Below are positions 1 to 6,403 of a stretch of DNA of 12,143 nt, piece after piece. Source of the stretch: an uncultured Gemmiger sp. (lineage in GTDB: Bacteria; Bacillota; Clostridia; Oscillospirales; Ruminococcaceae); assembly GCA_944382805.1 (NCBI GenBank), contig CALWNS010000026.1, positions 1-12,143 on the forward strand, in the 5' to 3' direction. The notes beneath the pieces were generated by a model. The model was not told where the DNA came from and made no database searches. It was given only the letters and a program-made list of their open reading frames with translations. Made by a program: the position numbers and the translations under genes. Position 1 is the stretch's first letter. Each line of letters begins with the position of its first letter.

Positions 1-124
1 GCCCGCGCGTGAATTTGCGGACGCCCCGCGCGACCCCGAAGCCCGCCCGCAGGCTCCCGCCCGCACCGAACGCATCCACGACGACGGCGACGATTTCGCC
101 ATGTTCGGCAAGATCGAACTGTAA
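1..124 (+). CDS. 3' end of an unrecognised protein (partial)
   Basis: About 40 C-terminal codons are visible, read in the frame beginning at base 2 and ending with TAA at 122-124. The codons are strongly G/C at third positions, as in the other genes here, and the stop lies 7 bases before a strong terminator, so this is a real gene end. The visible protein is a Pro/Ala/Arg/Glu-rich, probably disordered linker followed by an acidic stretch (HDDGDD) and a short mixed hydrophobic end (FAMFGKIEL). The shape, a flexible linker plus an acidic-hydrophobic tip, resembles interaction tails in general, but I do not recognise the family and assign no function. The gene is convergent with argF and shares its terminator. 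Confidence 0.7.
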   Translation, partial: PAREFADAPRDPEARPQAPARTERIHDDGDDFAMFGKIEL

Positions 125-131
125 CAAAAGC

Positions 132-164
132 AAACAGGCAGCCCCGCCAAAGGGCTGCCTGTTT
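132..164. terminator. Bidirectional Rho-independent terminator between the upstream gene and argF
   Basis: A perfect 13-bp inverted repeat (AAACAGGCAGCCC at 132-144, GGGCTGCCTGTTT at 152-164) encloses a 7-base loop. Read on the plus strand the stem runs into GTTTTT (161-166). Read on the minus strand it runs into TTTGCTTTTG. It therefore suits both the plus-strand gene ending at 124 and the minus-strand argF ending at 183. Confidence 0.93.
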
Positions 165-182
165 TTGCCGTTGTTTCAAAAA

Positions 183-1199
183 TTATTCCTGCGGGCAATA
201 CCCCAGCGTCGCCGCCATCACGGCCTTGATGGTGTGCATACGGTTGCCGGCTTCGGCAAAAACGAGCGACTGCGGGCTTTCGAACACCTCGTCGGTCACC
301 TCCATGGCGTCGCGGCCGAACTTTTCGCCCATCTGTTTGCCAATGGCGGTCTTGTGGTCGTGGTAGGCGGGCAGGCAGTGCATAAATACCGCCTGCGGCC
401 CCGCCGCGGCCAGCAGCGCGCCGTTGACCTGGTAGGGCGCCAGCGCGGCGATGCGCTCGGCCCAGACCTGCTCCGGCTCGCCCATGCTCACCCACACGTC
501 GGTGTACAGCACGTCGGCCCCGGCCACGGCGGCGGTGTCCTCGGTCAGGGTCACGCTGCCGCCGCTGCGCCCGGCCAGGGCGCGGCAGCGCTCCGCCAGC
601 GCCGCATCCGGCCAGTAGGCTTTGGGCGCGCAGGCCGTAAAGTGCAGGCCCATCTTGGCGCAGCCGATCATCAGCGAGTTGCCCATATTGTAGCGCGCGT
701 CGCCCAAATAGACGAACCGCAGCCCCGCCAGGCGGCCAAAATGCTCCTGCAGCGTCAAAAAGTCGGCCAGGATCTGGGTGGGGTGGTATTCGTTGGTCAG
801 CCCGTTCCACACCGGCACATCCGCATAGTCGGCCAGTTCCTGCACGATGGCCTGGCCGAAACCGCGGTACTCGATGCCGTCGAACATCTGGGACAAAACG
901 CGGGCGGTGTCCGCAATGGATTCCTTTTTGCCGATCTGGCTGCCCGCCGGGTCCAGGTAGGTCGTGCCCATGCCCAGGTCGTGGGCCGCGACCTCGAACG
1001 CGCAGCGCGTGCGGGTGGAGGTCTTTTCAAAGATCAGGGCCACGTTTTTGCCGCGCAGGCCATCGTGCGGCGCACCGGCCGCCTTTTTGGCTTTCAGGTC
1101 GGCCGCCAGCGCCAGCAGGGCGGCGATCTCGCCCGGCGTATAGTCCAGCAGGGTCAAAAAGTCCCGCCCTTTCAGGCTTTGCAGTACGGTGTTTTCCAT
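183..1199 (-). CDS. argF: Ornithine carbamoyltransferase
   Basis: Cytoplasmic enzyme that transfers the carbamoyl group of carbamoyl phosphate to ornithine, giving citrulline, in arginine synthesis (or, run backwards, in arginine catabolism). The 338-residue length is normal for the family. Carbamoyl-phosphate motif STRTR is at residues 61-65, HPTQ at 139-142, the ornithine-specific SMG loop (DVWVSMG) at 234-240 and the HCLP motif at 274-277. The SMG loop argues against aspartate carbamoyltransferase. The frame stays open 11 codons further upstream, but I place the start at the ATG at 1199 because AGAAGGGG lies 7 bases before it; the longer version has no comparable site. The gene stands alone: no other arg gene is in the window and its neighbour 1408-2295 is divergent. 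A promoter and a candidate ArgR site precede it, which favours a biosynthetic role. A putrescine carbamoyltransferase is the less likely alternative. Confidence 0.96.
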   Translation of the reverse strand: MENTVLQSLKGRDFLTLLDYTPGEIAALLALAADLKAKKAAGAPHDGLRGKNVALIFEKTSTRTRCAFEVAAHDLGMGTTYLDPAGSQIGKKESIADTARVLSQMFDGIEYRGFGQAIVQELADYADVPVWNGLTNEYHPTQILADFLTLQEHFGRLAGLRFVYLGDARYNMGNSLMIGCAKMGLHFTACAPKAYWPDAALAERCRALAGRSGGSVTLTEDTAAVAGADVLYTDVWVSMGEPEQVWAERIAALAPYQVNGALLAAAGPQAVFMHCLPAYHDHKTAIGKQMGEKFGRDAMEVTDEVFESPQSLVFAEAGNRMHTIKAVMAATLGYCPQE

Positions 1200-1217
1200 A
1201 AGTACGCCCCTTCTTGT

Positions 1218-1231
1218 TGCATAAACTTGCA
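1218..1231 (-). promoter_or_regulatory. Candidate ArgR operator (ARG box) in the argF leader
   Basis: The plus strand reads TGCATAAACTTGCA, the core of a TTGCA-N6-TGCAA inverted repeat (1217-1232). The bacterial ARG box consensus TGNATWWWWATNCA is matched except at two positions. The site would lie about +8 to +21 from the predicted argF start of transcription, where a bound repressor could block the polymerase. Function is inferred from sequence and gene context only. Confidence 0.45.
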
Positions 1232-1244
1232 AAGATACTGTTTA

Positions 1245-1273
1245 ATTATACAGCAAAGCAGCCGCCGGCGCAA
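1245..1273 (-). promoter_or_regulatory. Predicted sigma-A promoter of argF
   Basis: On the minus strand TTGCGC (1273-1268) and a perfect TATAAT (1250-1245) are 17 bp apart. Transcription would start near 1238, giving a leader of about 40 bases before the argF ATG at 1199. Confidence 0.75.
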
Positions 1274-1313
1274 GCGGCGGGCAAAAAAATTCCGCCCGCC
1301 GCCCCCGGCGGGC
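1274..1313. repeat. Overlapping GC-rich dyads between the divergent promoters
   Basis: GCGGCGGGC (1274-1282) can pair with GCCCGCCGC (1294-1302) over an A/T-rich 11-base loop. The latter segment can instead pair, as GCCCGCCG (1294-1301), with CGGCGGGC (1306-1313) over a CCCC loop, so the two stems exclude each other. The second stem is followed on the plus strand by TTTCAATTT, giving it a weak terminator look, but no transcript is expected to cross here in that direction. It lies between the predicted argF and epimerase promoters. Confidence 0.5.
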
Positions 1314-1342
1314 TTTCAATTTACGGCCGTATGCGGTATACT
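1314..1342 (+). promoter_or_regulatory. Possible promoter for the epimerase-led gene run
   Basis: TATACT (1337-1342) is one mismatch from the -10 consensus. A poor -35 candidate, TTTCAA (1314-1319), sits 17 bp upstream. It is the only promoter-like sequence I see before the ATG at 1408, and the genes behind it are closely spaced, so it may drive the run as far as prmC. Confidence 0.5.
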
Positions 1343-1354
1343 GGTAGAAACTGA

Positions 1355-1391
1355 GCCAGTGTGCCCGCGCCCCGCCCGGGCGCGCCCTGGC
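1355..1391 (+). other. Possible hairpin in the epimerase mRNA leader, ending at its ribosome binding site
   Basis: An inner 7-bp stem (1366-1372 with 1378-1384) and an outer 5-bp stem, GCCAG (1355-1359) with CTGGC (1387-1391), can form. The outer stem ends right at the AGGAGG site (1392-1397), so folding could affect ribosome access. GC-rich DNA makes such stems by chance, so this is weak. Confidence 0.3.
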
Positions 1392-1407
1392 AGGAGGGAG
1401 AACCCAT

Positions 1408-2295
1408 ATGCGTTATACCATTGAAAACCAAGACCTGCGCCTGACGGTGGACTCGCTGGGGGCCGAGCCGGTCAGCGTCCTTGACCTGCGCACCGGGGCC
1501 GAGATGCTCTGGCAGGCCGACCCCGCCGTGTGGAACCGCCACGCGCCCATCCTGTTCCCCTATACCGGCACGCCGACCGGCGGCAAAATGACCGCCAAGG
1601 GCGGCGAATACGCCGGCGGCCAGCACGGTTTTGCCCGCGACGTAGAGCACGCCCTGGTGCGCCGGGGCGCGGACGAGCTGGTGCTGGAGCTGCGCGCCAA
1701 CGAAGAAACGCGCCAAAAGTGGCCCTACGACTTTGTGCTGCGCTCCGCTTTCCGGCTGCAGGGCCGCACCGTACACCACACCCTGACGGTGGAAAACCCG
1801 TCCGAGCCGGAGCTGCGCTTTGGCATCGGTTACCACCCGGCTTTCAATATCCCGTTCGACAGCGCCCACAAGACCGAGGATTACGAGTTCCGCTTTGACG
1901 AGCTGGAAAGCCCGCTGTGCGTCAGCGCGCGGCCCAACGGCCTGCTCAACGGCACCGACTTTTATTACCTGGCGCGCAACACAAAGGCCATCCCGCTGAC
2001 CGACGCCCTGTTCGACAACGACAGCCACTGCATGGTCAACCTGCGCAGCCATACCCTGGCGCTGGTAGAAAAGGACACCGGCCGCCGCGTGAGCTGCAAC
2101 ATCGAAGGCTACCCCTATGTGCTGATCTGGTCGTCCAACAAGGCCAAGCCGCTGCGCTTTGTGTGCATCGAACCGTGGCACAGCCTGCCCGGCGAGGAAA
2201 ACGGCCCCCTGGAATGGGAGCGGCGCCCCTGCGCGGCCAGCCTGGCGCCGGGCGAAAGCTGGTCCACCACGCTTTCCACCACCTTCGACCGCTGA
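1408..2295 (+). CDS. Aldose 1-epimerase (galactose mutarotase-like), LacX subfamily
   Basis: A 295-residue cytoplasmic protein of the galactose-mutarotase fold, predicted to interconvert alpha and beta anomers of an aldose or a sugar phosphate. Visible family marks are the N-terminal strand with LGAEPVSV, the ILFPYTG segment, the HGFAR motif whose His contacts the sugar, the central GYHPAF motif carrying the second conserved His, and a C-terminal EPWHSLPG segment. These are the hallmarks of the LacX-type branch rather than GalM proper; the substrate cannot be told from sequence. The start is well supported: a strong AGGAGG at 1392-1397 precedes the ATG. No sugar transporter or glycoside hydrolase adjoins it. 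The next gene starts 4 bases after the stop, suggesting coupled translation with an unrelated RNA methyltransferase. Confidence 0.88.
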   Translation: MRYTIENQDLRLTVDSLGAEPVSVLDLRTGAEMLWQADPAVWNRHAPILFPYTGTPTGGKMTAKGGEYAGGQHGFARDVEHALVRRGADELVLELRANEETRQKWPYDFVLRSAFRLQGRTVHHTLTVENPSEPELRFGIGYHPAFNIPFDSAHKTEDYEFRFDELESPLCVSARPNGLLNGTDFYYLARNTKAIPLTDALFDNDSHCMVNLRSHTLALVEKDTGRRVSCNIEGYPYVLIWSSNKAKPLRFVCIEPWHSLPGEENGPLEWERRPCAASLAPGESWSTTLSTTFDR

Positions 2296-2299
2296 GCCG

Positions 2300-3133
2300 A
2301 TGCGCCATATCGAACTGAACGACCTTTCCGACCCCGGTCTGGATGTATACGCCCGCCTGACCGAACCGCAGCTGCGCAGCCGGCTGGAGCCGGGGCGCGG
2401 CGTGTTCATTGCCGAAAGCCCCAAGGTCATCCGCGCCGCGCTGGCGGCGGGGTGCCAGCCGCTTTCGCTGCTCATGGAGCGCCGCTGGCTGCAAAACGCC
2501 GGGCAAAACGGCATGGCCGAACTGCTGGCCAGCTGCGGCGACGTGCCGGTGTATACCGGCCCGCGCGCGCTGCTGGCCGGCCTGACCGGCTACGCGCTGA
2601 CCCGCGGCGTGCTGTGCGCCATGCGCCGCCCCGCGCCGCGCACCGTGCAGCAGGTCTGCGCCGGGGCCCGGCGGGTGGCGGTGCTGGAAAATATTACCGA
2701 CGCCGCCAACGTGGGCGCGCTGTTCCGCAGCGCGGCCGCCCTGGGCATGGACGCCATGCTGCTCAGCCCCGGCTGCTGCGACCCGCTGTGCCGCCGCGCC
2801 GTGCGCGTCAGCATGGGCGCGGTGCTGGCGCTGCCCTGGGCGCGCCTGGGCCAAACGGCCCAAAGCTGGCCGCAGCCCGCGCTGGCGCAGCTGCAGGACC
2901 AGGGCTTCGCCCTGGCCGCGCTGGCCCTGCGGGCGGATTCGGTCACCCCGCGCGACGCCGCCCTGCACGCCGAACCGCGCCTGGCGCTGCTGCTGGGCAC
3001 CGAGGGCGAAGGCCTGCTGCCGCAGACCATCGCCGCCTGCCGCTACACCGTGCGCATCCCCATGCGCCGCGGCATCGATTCGCTCAACGTGGCCGCCGCC
3101 GGGGCCGTCGCCTTTTGGGAGCTGGCCCAATAA
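2300..3133 (+). CDS. SpoU/TrmH-family RNA 2'-O-methyltransferase
   Basis: Predicted SAM-dependent enzyme that methylates a ribose 2'-OH in rRNA or tRNA; it belongs to the SPOUT (trefoil-knot) class. The 277-residue protein has an N-terminal substrate-binding-like part (about 1-115, with the FIAESPKVI segment at 36-44) and the SPOUT domain after it. Motif 1 is NITDAANVGALFRSA (131-145) with the conserved Asn and Arg143, motif 2 LLGTEGEGL (231-239) and motif 3 IPMRRGIDSLNVAAA (253-267). The ATG at 2300 lies 4 bases after the preceding stop with no clear Shine-Dalgarno site, so translation is probably coupled to the epimerase; the frame is open further upstream, but that part overlaps the epimerase and reads unlike this family. 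The exact target nucleotide (23S rRNA or tRNA) is not decidable here. Confidence 0.88.
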   Translation: MRHIELNDLSDPGLDVYARLTEPQLRSRLEPGRGVFIAESPKVIRAALAAGCQPLSLLMERRWLQNAGQNGMAELLASCGDVPVYTGPRALLAGLTGYALTRGVLCAMRRPAPRTVQQVCAGARRVAVLENITDAANVGALFRSAAALGMDAMLLSPGCCDPLCRRAVRVSMGAVLALPWARLGQTAQSWPQPALAQLQDQGFALAALALRADSVTPRDAALHAEPRLALLLGTEGEGLLPQTIAACRYTVRIPMRRGIDSLNVAAAGAVAFWELAQ

Positions 3134-3151
3134 CACAAACAGGAGTACGCC

Positions 3152-3688
3152 ATGAACACTGCCCATACCCGCCTGCGCAAGCTCACGCTGTGCGCGCTGT
3201 TCACCGCCCTGACCGCCGTGTGCAGCCAGGTCGCCGTCCCCATGCCGTGGGGCGTGCCGGTCAACCTGGCGCTGCTGGCCGTCTACCTGGCCGGGGCGCT
3301 GCTGGGGCCGGTGTGGGGCGCCGCCAGCCAGGGCGTTTACCTGCTGCTGGCGCTGTTCGGCGTGCCGGTTTTGGCCGAACTGTCCGGCGGGCCGGCGGCC
3401 GTGCTGGGCCTGACGGGCGGGTATGTCATCGGCTACCTGCTGGCCGCGCTGCTCACCGGCGCGCTGGCCGGGCACAGCGCCGCCTTTGCGCGGCTGTGCG
3501 CGGCCATGGCGGCCGGCTGCCTGGGCTGCTACGCGCTGGGCACCGCCTGGTTCATGGCAGTCAGCGGCACGGGGCTGTGGCGCAGCCTGGCGCTGTGCGT
3601 GCTGCCCTACCTGCCCGGCGACGCCGTAAAGATCGCCCTGGCGGCGCTGGCCGTGCGCCGGCTGCGCCGCGCGCTGCCCCGCCTGTAG
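3152..3688 (+). CDS. bioY: BioY-family biotin transporter (ECF S component)
   Basis: A 178-residue integral membrane protein, the substrate-binding S component of an energy-coupling-factor transporter for biotin. It is nearly all hydrophobic, with about six membrane segments. The BioY signature GVPVLAELSGG (70-80) followed by LGLTGGYVIGY (85-95) is clear, as is the C-terminal LPYLPGDAVK (151-160), whose Asp and Lys belong to the conserved biotin-site region of the family. AGGAG at 3141-3145 sets the start. The ATPase and T components (EcfA/EcfT) are not in the window, so it presumably shares a common ECF module encoded elsewhere. No biotin synthesis gene or BirA-like regulator lies nearby; scavenging of biotin is an inference. 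Confidence 0.93.
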   Translation: MNTAHTRLRKLTLCALFTALTAVCSQVAVPMPWGVPVNLALLAVYLAGALLGPVWGAASQGVYLLLALFGVPVLAELSGGPAAVLGLTGGYVIGYLLAALLTGALAGHSAAFARLCAAMAAGCLGCYALGTAWFMAVSGTGLWRSLALCVLPYLPGDAVKIALAALAVRRLRRALPRL

Positions 3689-3706
3689 TTTAGGAAGGAG
3701 AACGCC

Positions 3707-4177
3707 ATGAAATGGATCGCCGTGGATTACGGGGACGCGCGCACCGGCCTGGCCGGCTGTGACGCCGGCGAGCTGATCGCCGCGCCCATCACCCCGCAGA
3801 TCGAAGAAAAAAGCATGAACCGCGCCGCCCAGGCCGTGGCGGCCGCCGCTTTCCGCGAAAAGGCCGAGGGCGTGGTGCTGGGCCTGCCCAAAAACATGGA
3901 CGGCACCGAGGGCGCGCGCGCCGCCAAGACCCGCCGCTTTGCCCACCGCCTGGCCGACGCCTGCGGGATGCCGGTCGTCTTGTGGGACGAACGCCGCACC
4001 ACCGTGACGGCGGCGGCCATCCTGGCCGAAAACGATACCTTTGGCCAAAAGCGCAAGCAGCGGCTGGATTCCGTCTCGGCCGCCGTTTTGCTGGAAGGCT
4101 TCCTGCAATGGCGGCGCAGCCACCCCGGCCAGACCCCGCCGGAAACGGTGGCCCCGCAGCAGACCGCGGACCGCTAA
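3707..4177 (+). CDS. ruvX: YqgF/RuvX-family Holliday junction resolvase-like nuclease
   Basis: A 156-residue RNase H-fold protein; the family is described as a putative Holliday junction resolvase and is also implicated in processing of pre-16S rRNA. Family marks: VDYGDARTG (6-14) with catalytic Asp7, GLPKNMDGTEG (59-69), DERRTT (94-99) with the second acidic pair, and Asp121 in the DSVSAAVLLEGFL segment, the third acidic position. The start is fixed by AGGAAGGAG ending 6 bases before the ATG. After about residue 138 a Pro/Thr-rich tail extends past the usual end of the fold. It lies 18 bases after bioY and 28 before uppS, inside the same transcription run. Confidence 0.92.
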   Translation: MKWIAVDYGDARTGLAGCDAGELIAAPITPQIEEKSMNRAAQAVAAAAFREKAEGVVLGLPKNMDGTEGARAAKTRRFAHRLADACGMPVVLWDERRTTVTAAAILAENDTFGQKRKQRLDSVSAAVLLEGFLQWRRSHPGQTPPETVAPQQTADR

Positions 4178-4205
4178 ACCCGCACACGCCCAAAGGAGGG
4201 ACACC

Positions 4206-4913
4206 ATGGCTGAAAGCAAACGCATCCCCGCCCATGTGGCGCTCATTGTGGACGGCAACCGCCGCTGGGCCAAACAGCGCCGCCTGCCGGCCAGCCTGGG
4301 CCACAAGGCCGGCTTTGACCGCCTGACCGAGATCACGCGCTACGCCATCAAGGACTGCGGCGTACACGTGCTGAGCCTGTACGTATTTTCGACCGAAAAC
4401 TTCCCCCGCGACAGCAAGGAAGTCAACTTTTTGATGGACCTTCGGGGCAACCACTACCGCGCTATGACCCAGGAAATGATCGAGCGCGGCTGCCGCATCC
4501 TGTTCAGCGGCCGGCGCGAAAACCTGCAGCCCCGCGTGCTGGACGCCATGGACTACATGATGGACCAAACGCGCGACAAAGACAAGGGCGTGGTCAACTT
4601 CTGCCTGAACTACGGCGGCCACGCCGAACTGGCCGACGCGGCCAAGGCCATCGCGCGCGAGGTGCAGGCCGGCGCCCTGTGCCCGGAGGACGTGGACGAA
4701 AAGACGGTGGAGCGCCACCTGTACAGCGATCTGCCGCCGGTGGACCTGATGATCCGCACCAGCGGCGAACAGCGGCTTTCGAACTTTTTGCTGTGGCAGT
4801 GCGCCTACGCCGAATTCTACTTTACCCCCACGCTGTTCCCGGATTTCGACAAGGCCGCGTTCGACGAAGCCCTGGCCGAGTACGCCCGCCGCGACCGCCG
4901 CATGGGCGGGTGA
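4206..4913 (+). CDS. uppS: Isoprenyl transferase (undecaprenyl diphosphate synthase)
   Basis: A cis-prenyltransferase that extends farnesyl diphosphate with isopentenyl diphosphate to make the C55 carrier lipid for peptidoglycan and other wall polymers. It acts at the inner face of the membrane. The 235-residue protein keeps the key positions of the E. coli enzyme: VDGNRRW with Asp16, His33, the STENF-P-R segment with Asn65 and Arg68, and IRTSGEQRLSNFLLW with Arg184, Glu188, Arg190 and Ser192, then Glu203. Three usually invariant spots differ: STENW has Phe66 for Trp, NYGGR has His139 for Arg, and RTGGE has Ser186 for Gly. The ATG at 4206 has a near-ideal AAAGGAGG site; the frame is open upstream but overlaps ruvX. 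The common partner cdsA is absent; a sensor kinase follows after 4 bases. Confidence 0.95.
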   Translation: MAESKRIPAHVALIVDGNRRWAKQRRLPASLGHKAGFDRLTEITRYAIKDCGVHVLSLYVFSTENFPRDSKEVNFLMDLRGNHYRAMTQEMIERGCRILFSGRRENLQPRVLDAMDYMMDQTRDKDKGVVNFCLNYGGHAELADAAKAIAREVQAGALCPEDVDEKTVERHLYSDLPPVDLMIRTSGEQRLSNFLLWQCAYAEFYFTPTLFPDFDKAAFDEALAEYARRDRRMGG

Positions 4914-4917
4914 GCGT

Positions 4918-6360
4918 ATGCAGAGCATCACGCGGCGGTGGCTGCGCAGCAGTTTGCTTATCAGCGCGCTGGTGCTGGTGCTGGCCGAAGGGCTGTTCCT
5001 TTCGTTTTTGTACCAGGACCTGTACGGCGGGGTGGAAAATTCCATCCTGAACCGCTTTTCCGCCCTGACCGGCCGGCTGCAGGCCACCGGCACGGCCGGC
5101 GACGCCGACGGCACCGCCAACAGCCGCGCCCAGGCGCTGCGCCGCGCAGTGGAACAGTTTGACGAAAAAGACAAGTTCGAGTTCATGCTGCTGGACCAGA
5201 GCGGCGCCGTGCTGGCCACGGCCAGCGGCATGAGCAACGACAACCTGGCCCAGGGCGACGATTTTTACCGCGCGCTGACCTCGGCAGCGGGGGTGGGGCA
5301 GGCGATCTTCCGCACGCGGGACGGCGAGCGCGTGATGGCCGTGACCGCCCTGGTGCCCTATGCCGCCGGGCAGATCGCGGCCATGCGGCTGGTCACCAGC
5401 CTGACGGTGGTGGACCGCCAGTGGTGGGGCATGGTGTGGATCTCGGCCGGCGTGGTGCTGGCCGCGCTGGGCCTGATGCTGTGGAGCGGCCTGTTCTTTA
5501 TCCGCTCCATCGTGCGGCCGCTGGGCCAGGTGGAAGCCACGGCCCGCCGCATCGCCGGGGGCGACTTGCAGACCCGCCTGCCCGATACGCGCTACAACGA
5601 CGAGATCGGCCGTCTGTGCCGCACCATCAACGAGATGGCCGAACACCTGACCGAGACCGAACGCATGAAAAACGAGTTCATTTCCTCGGTCAGCCACGAG
5701 CTGCGCACGCCGCTGACCAGCATCAAGGGCTGGGTGGAGACCATCGGCGCGCTGCGCGACCCCGGCGACCCCAACTACCGCAAGGGGTTGGAGGTCATCG
5801 GCGCCGAGGCTGACCGCCTGTACGGCATGGTGGAGGAACTGCTCGATTTTTCCCGCCTGCAAAACGGCATCCGCCTGGACTGCCAGGTGCTGGACCTGGT
5901 GGCCGAAGCCACCGACGCCGCCCTGTTCCTGGAGGGCCGCCTGCAGCAGGAGGGCCTGCGCCTTGTGTACGAGGAACCGCCCGAACCCTACCCGGTCTGG
6001 GCCGACCCGGCCCGCCTGCGCCAGGTGTTCGTGAACGTGCTGGACAACGCCGTCAAGTATTCGCCGCCCGGCGGGTCCATCTTTTTAACGCTGACCCGCA
6101 CCCCCAGCACGGTCACGGTGGCCGTGCGCGACCAGGGCCGCGGCATCCCGCCCGAGGACCTGGACAAGGTGCGGCAAAAGTTCTTTAAGGGCCGCAACGC
6201 CGTGCGCGGTTCGGGCATCGGCCTGGCGGTGGTGGATTCCATCGTCACCGCGCTGGGCGGCACGACCCGCATTGCCAGCACGCTGGGCCAGGGCACCACG
6301 GTGTCCATCACGCTGCCGCTGTACCACCCGGGGCAGGAACACCTGCACGAACCCATCTGA
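4918..6360 (+). CDS. Membrane-bound sensor histidine kinase (WalK/PhoR-like), no adjacent response regulator
   Basis: A 480-residue sensor kinase. Order of parts: membrane helix 1 (about 11-32), an extracytoplasmic sensing segment (about 33-168), membrane helix 2 (about 170-195), HAMP linker (about 196-248), dimerisation/phosphoacceptor domain with SVSHELRTPLTSIKG (257-271, His260), then the ATPase domain with N box (Asn373, Asn377), G1 DQGRGIP (405-411), F box KFFKG (421-425) and G2 GSGIGLAV (431-438). The E-x-x-T after His260 is the usual phosphatase motif, so the enzyme can probably both phosphorylate and dephosphorylate its partner. All catalytic motifs are intact. The ATG is 4 bases after the uppS stop with only a weak G-rich site, implying coupled translation. 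No receiver-domain gene is in the window. The signal is unknown; the link to uppS suggests envelope or wall status, as an inference. Confidence 0.95.
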   Translation: MQSITRRWLRSSLLISALVLVLAEGLFLSFLYQDLYGGVENSILNRFSALTGRLQATGTAGDADGTANSRAQALRRAVEQFDEKDKFEFMLLDQSGAVLATASGMSNDNLAQGDDFYRALTSAAGVGQAIFRTRDGERVMAVTALVPYAAGQIAAMRLVTSLTVVDRQWWGMVWISAGVVLAALGLMLWSGLFFIRSIVRPLGQVEATARRIAGGDLQTRLPDTRYNDEIGRLCRTINEMAEHLTETERMKNEFISSVSHELRTPLTSIKGWVETIGALRDPGDPNYRKGLEVIGAEADRLYGMVEELLDFSRLQNGIRLDCQVLDLVAEATDAALFLEGRLQQEGLRLVYEEPPEPYPVWADPARLRQVFVNVLDNAVKYSPPGGSIFLTLTRTPSTVTVAVRDQGRGIPPEDLDKVRQKFFKGRNAVRGSGIGLAVVDSIVTALGGTTRIASTLGQGTTVSITLPLYHPGQEHLHEPI

Positions 6361-6369
6361 GCTTTGCGC

Positions 6370-6388
6370 CGGCGGCGGGCCGCCGCCG
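6370..6388 (+). other. GC-rich hairpin just before the yqhQ ribosome binding site
   Basis: A 7-bp inverted repeat (CGGCGGC at 6370-6376, GCCGCCG at 6382-6388) with a 5-base centre follows the kinase stop codon and ends one base before the GAAGGAG ribosome binding site region. There is no T run after it, so it is not a standard terminator. It might stabilise or shape the mRNA between the two genes. Confidence 0.4.
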
Positions 6389-6403
6389 AAGGAGAAACGA
6401 AAC

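Noticed and set aside
9..1424. Long plus-strand ORF opposite argF
   Set aside because: It is antisense to a clear ornithine carbamoyltransferase, runs through the terminator and both promoters, and its low-complexity His/Gly/Arg/Ala content is typical of a shadow frame in GC-rich DNA.
2452..3693. A 413-codon plus-strand ORF overlapping the methyltransferase and bioY in another frame
   Set aside because: It is Arg/Ala/Gly-rich with no domain, and it competes with two genes that have clear family motifs and ribosome binding sites.
2036..4336. A 766-codon minus-strand ORF across the epimerase, methyltransferase, bioY and ruvX
   Set aside because: It covers four recognisable plus-strand genes, is extremely rich in Gln/Ala/Gly/Arg/His, and has no family resemblance; it is a shadow frame.
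3789..5243. A 484-codon minus-strand ORF opposite ruvX, uppS and the kinase
   Set aside because: Its composition mirrors the genes on the other strand and it shows no motif.
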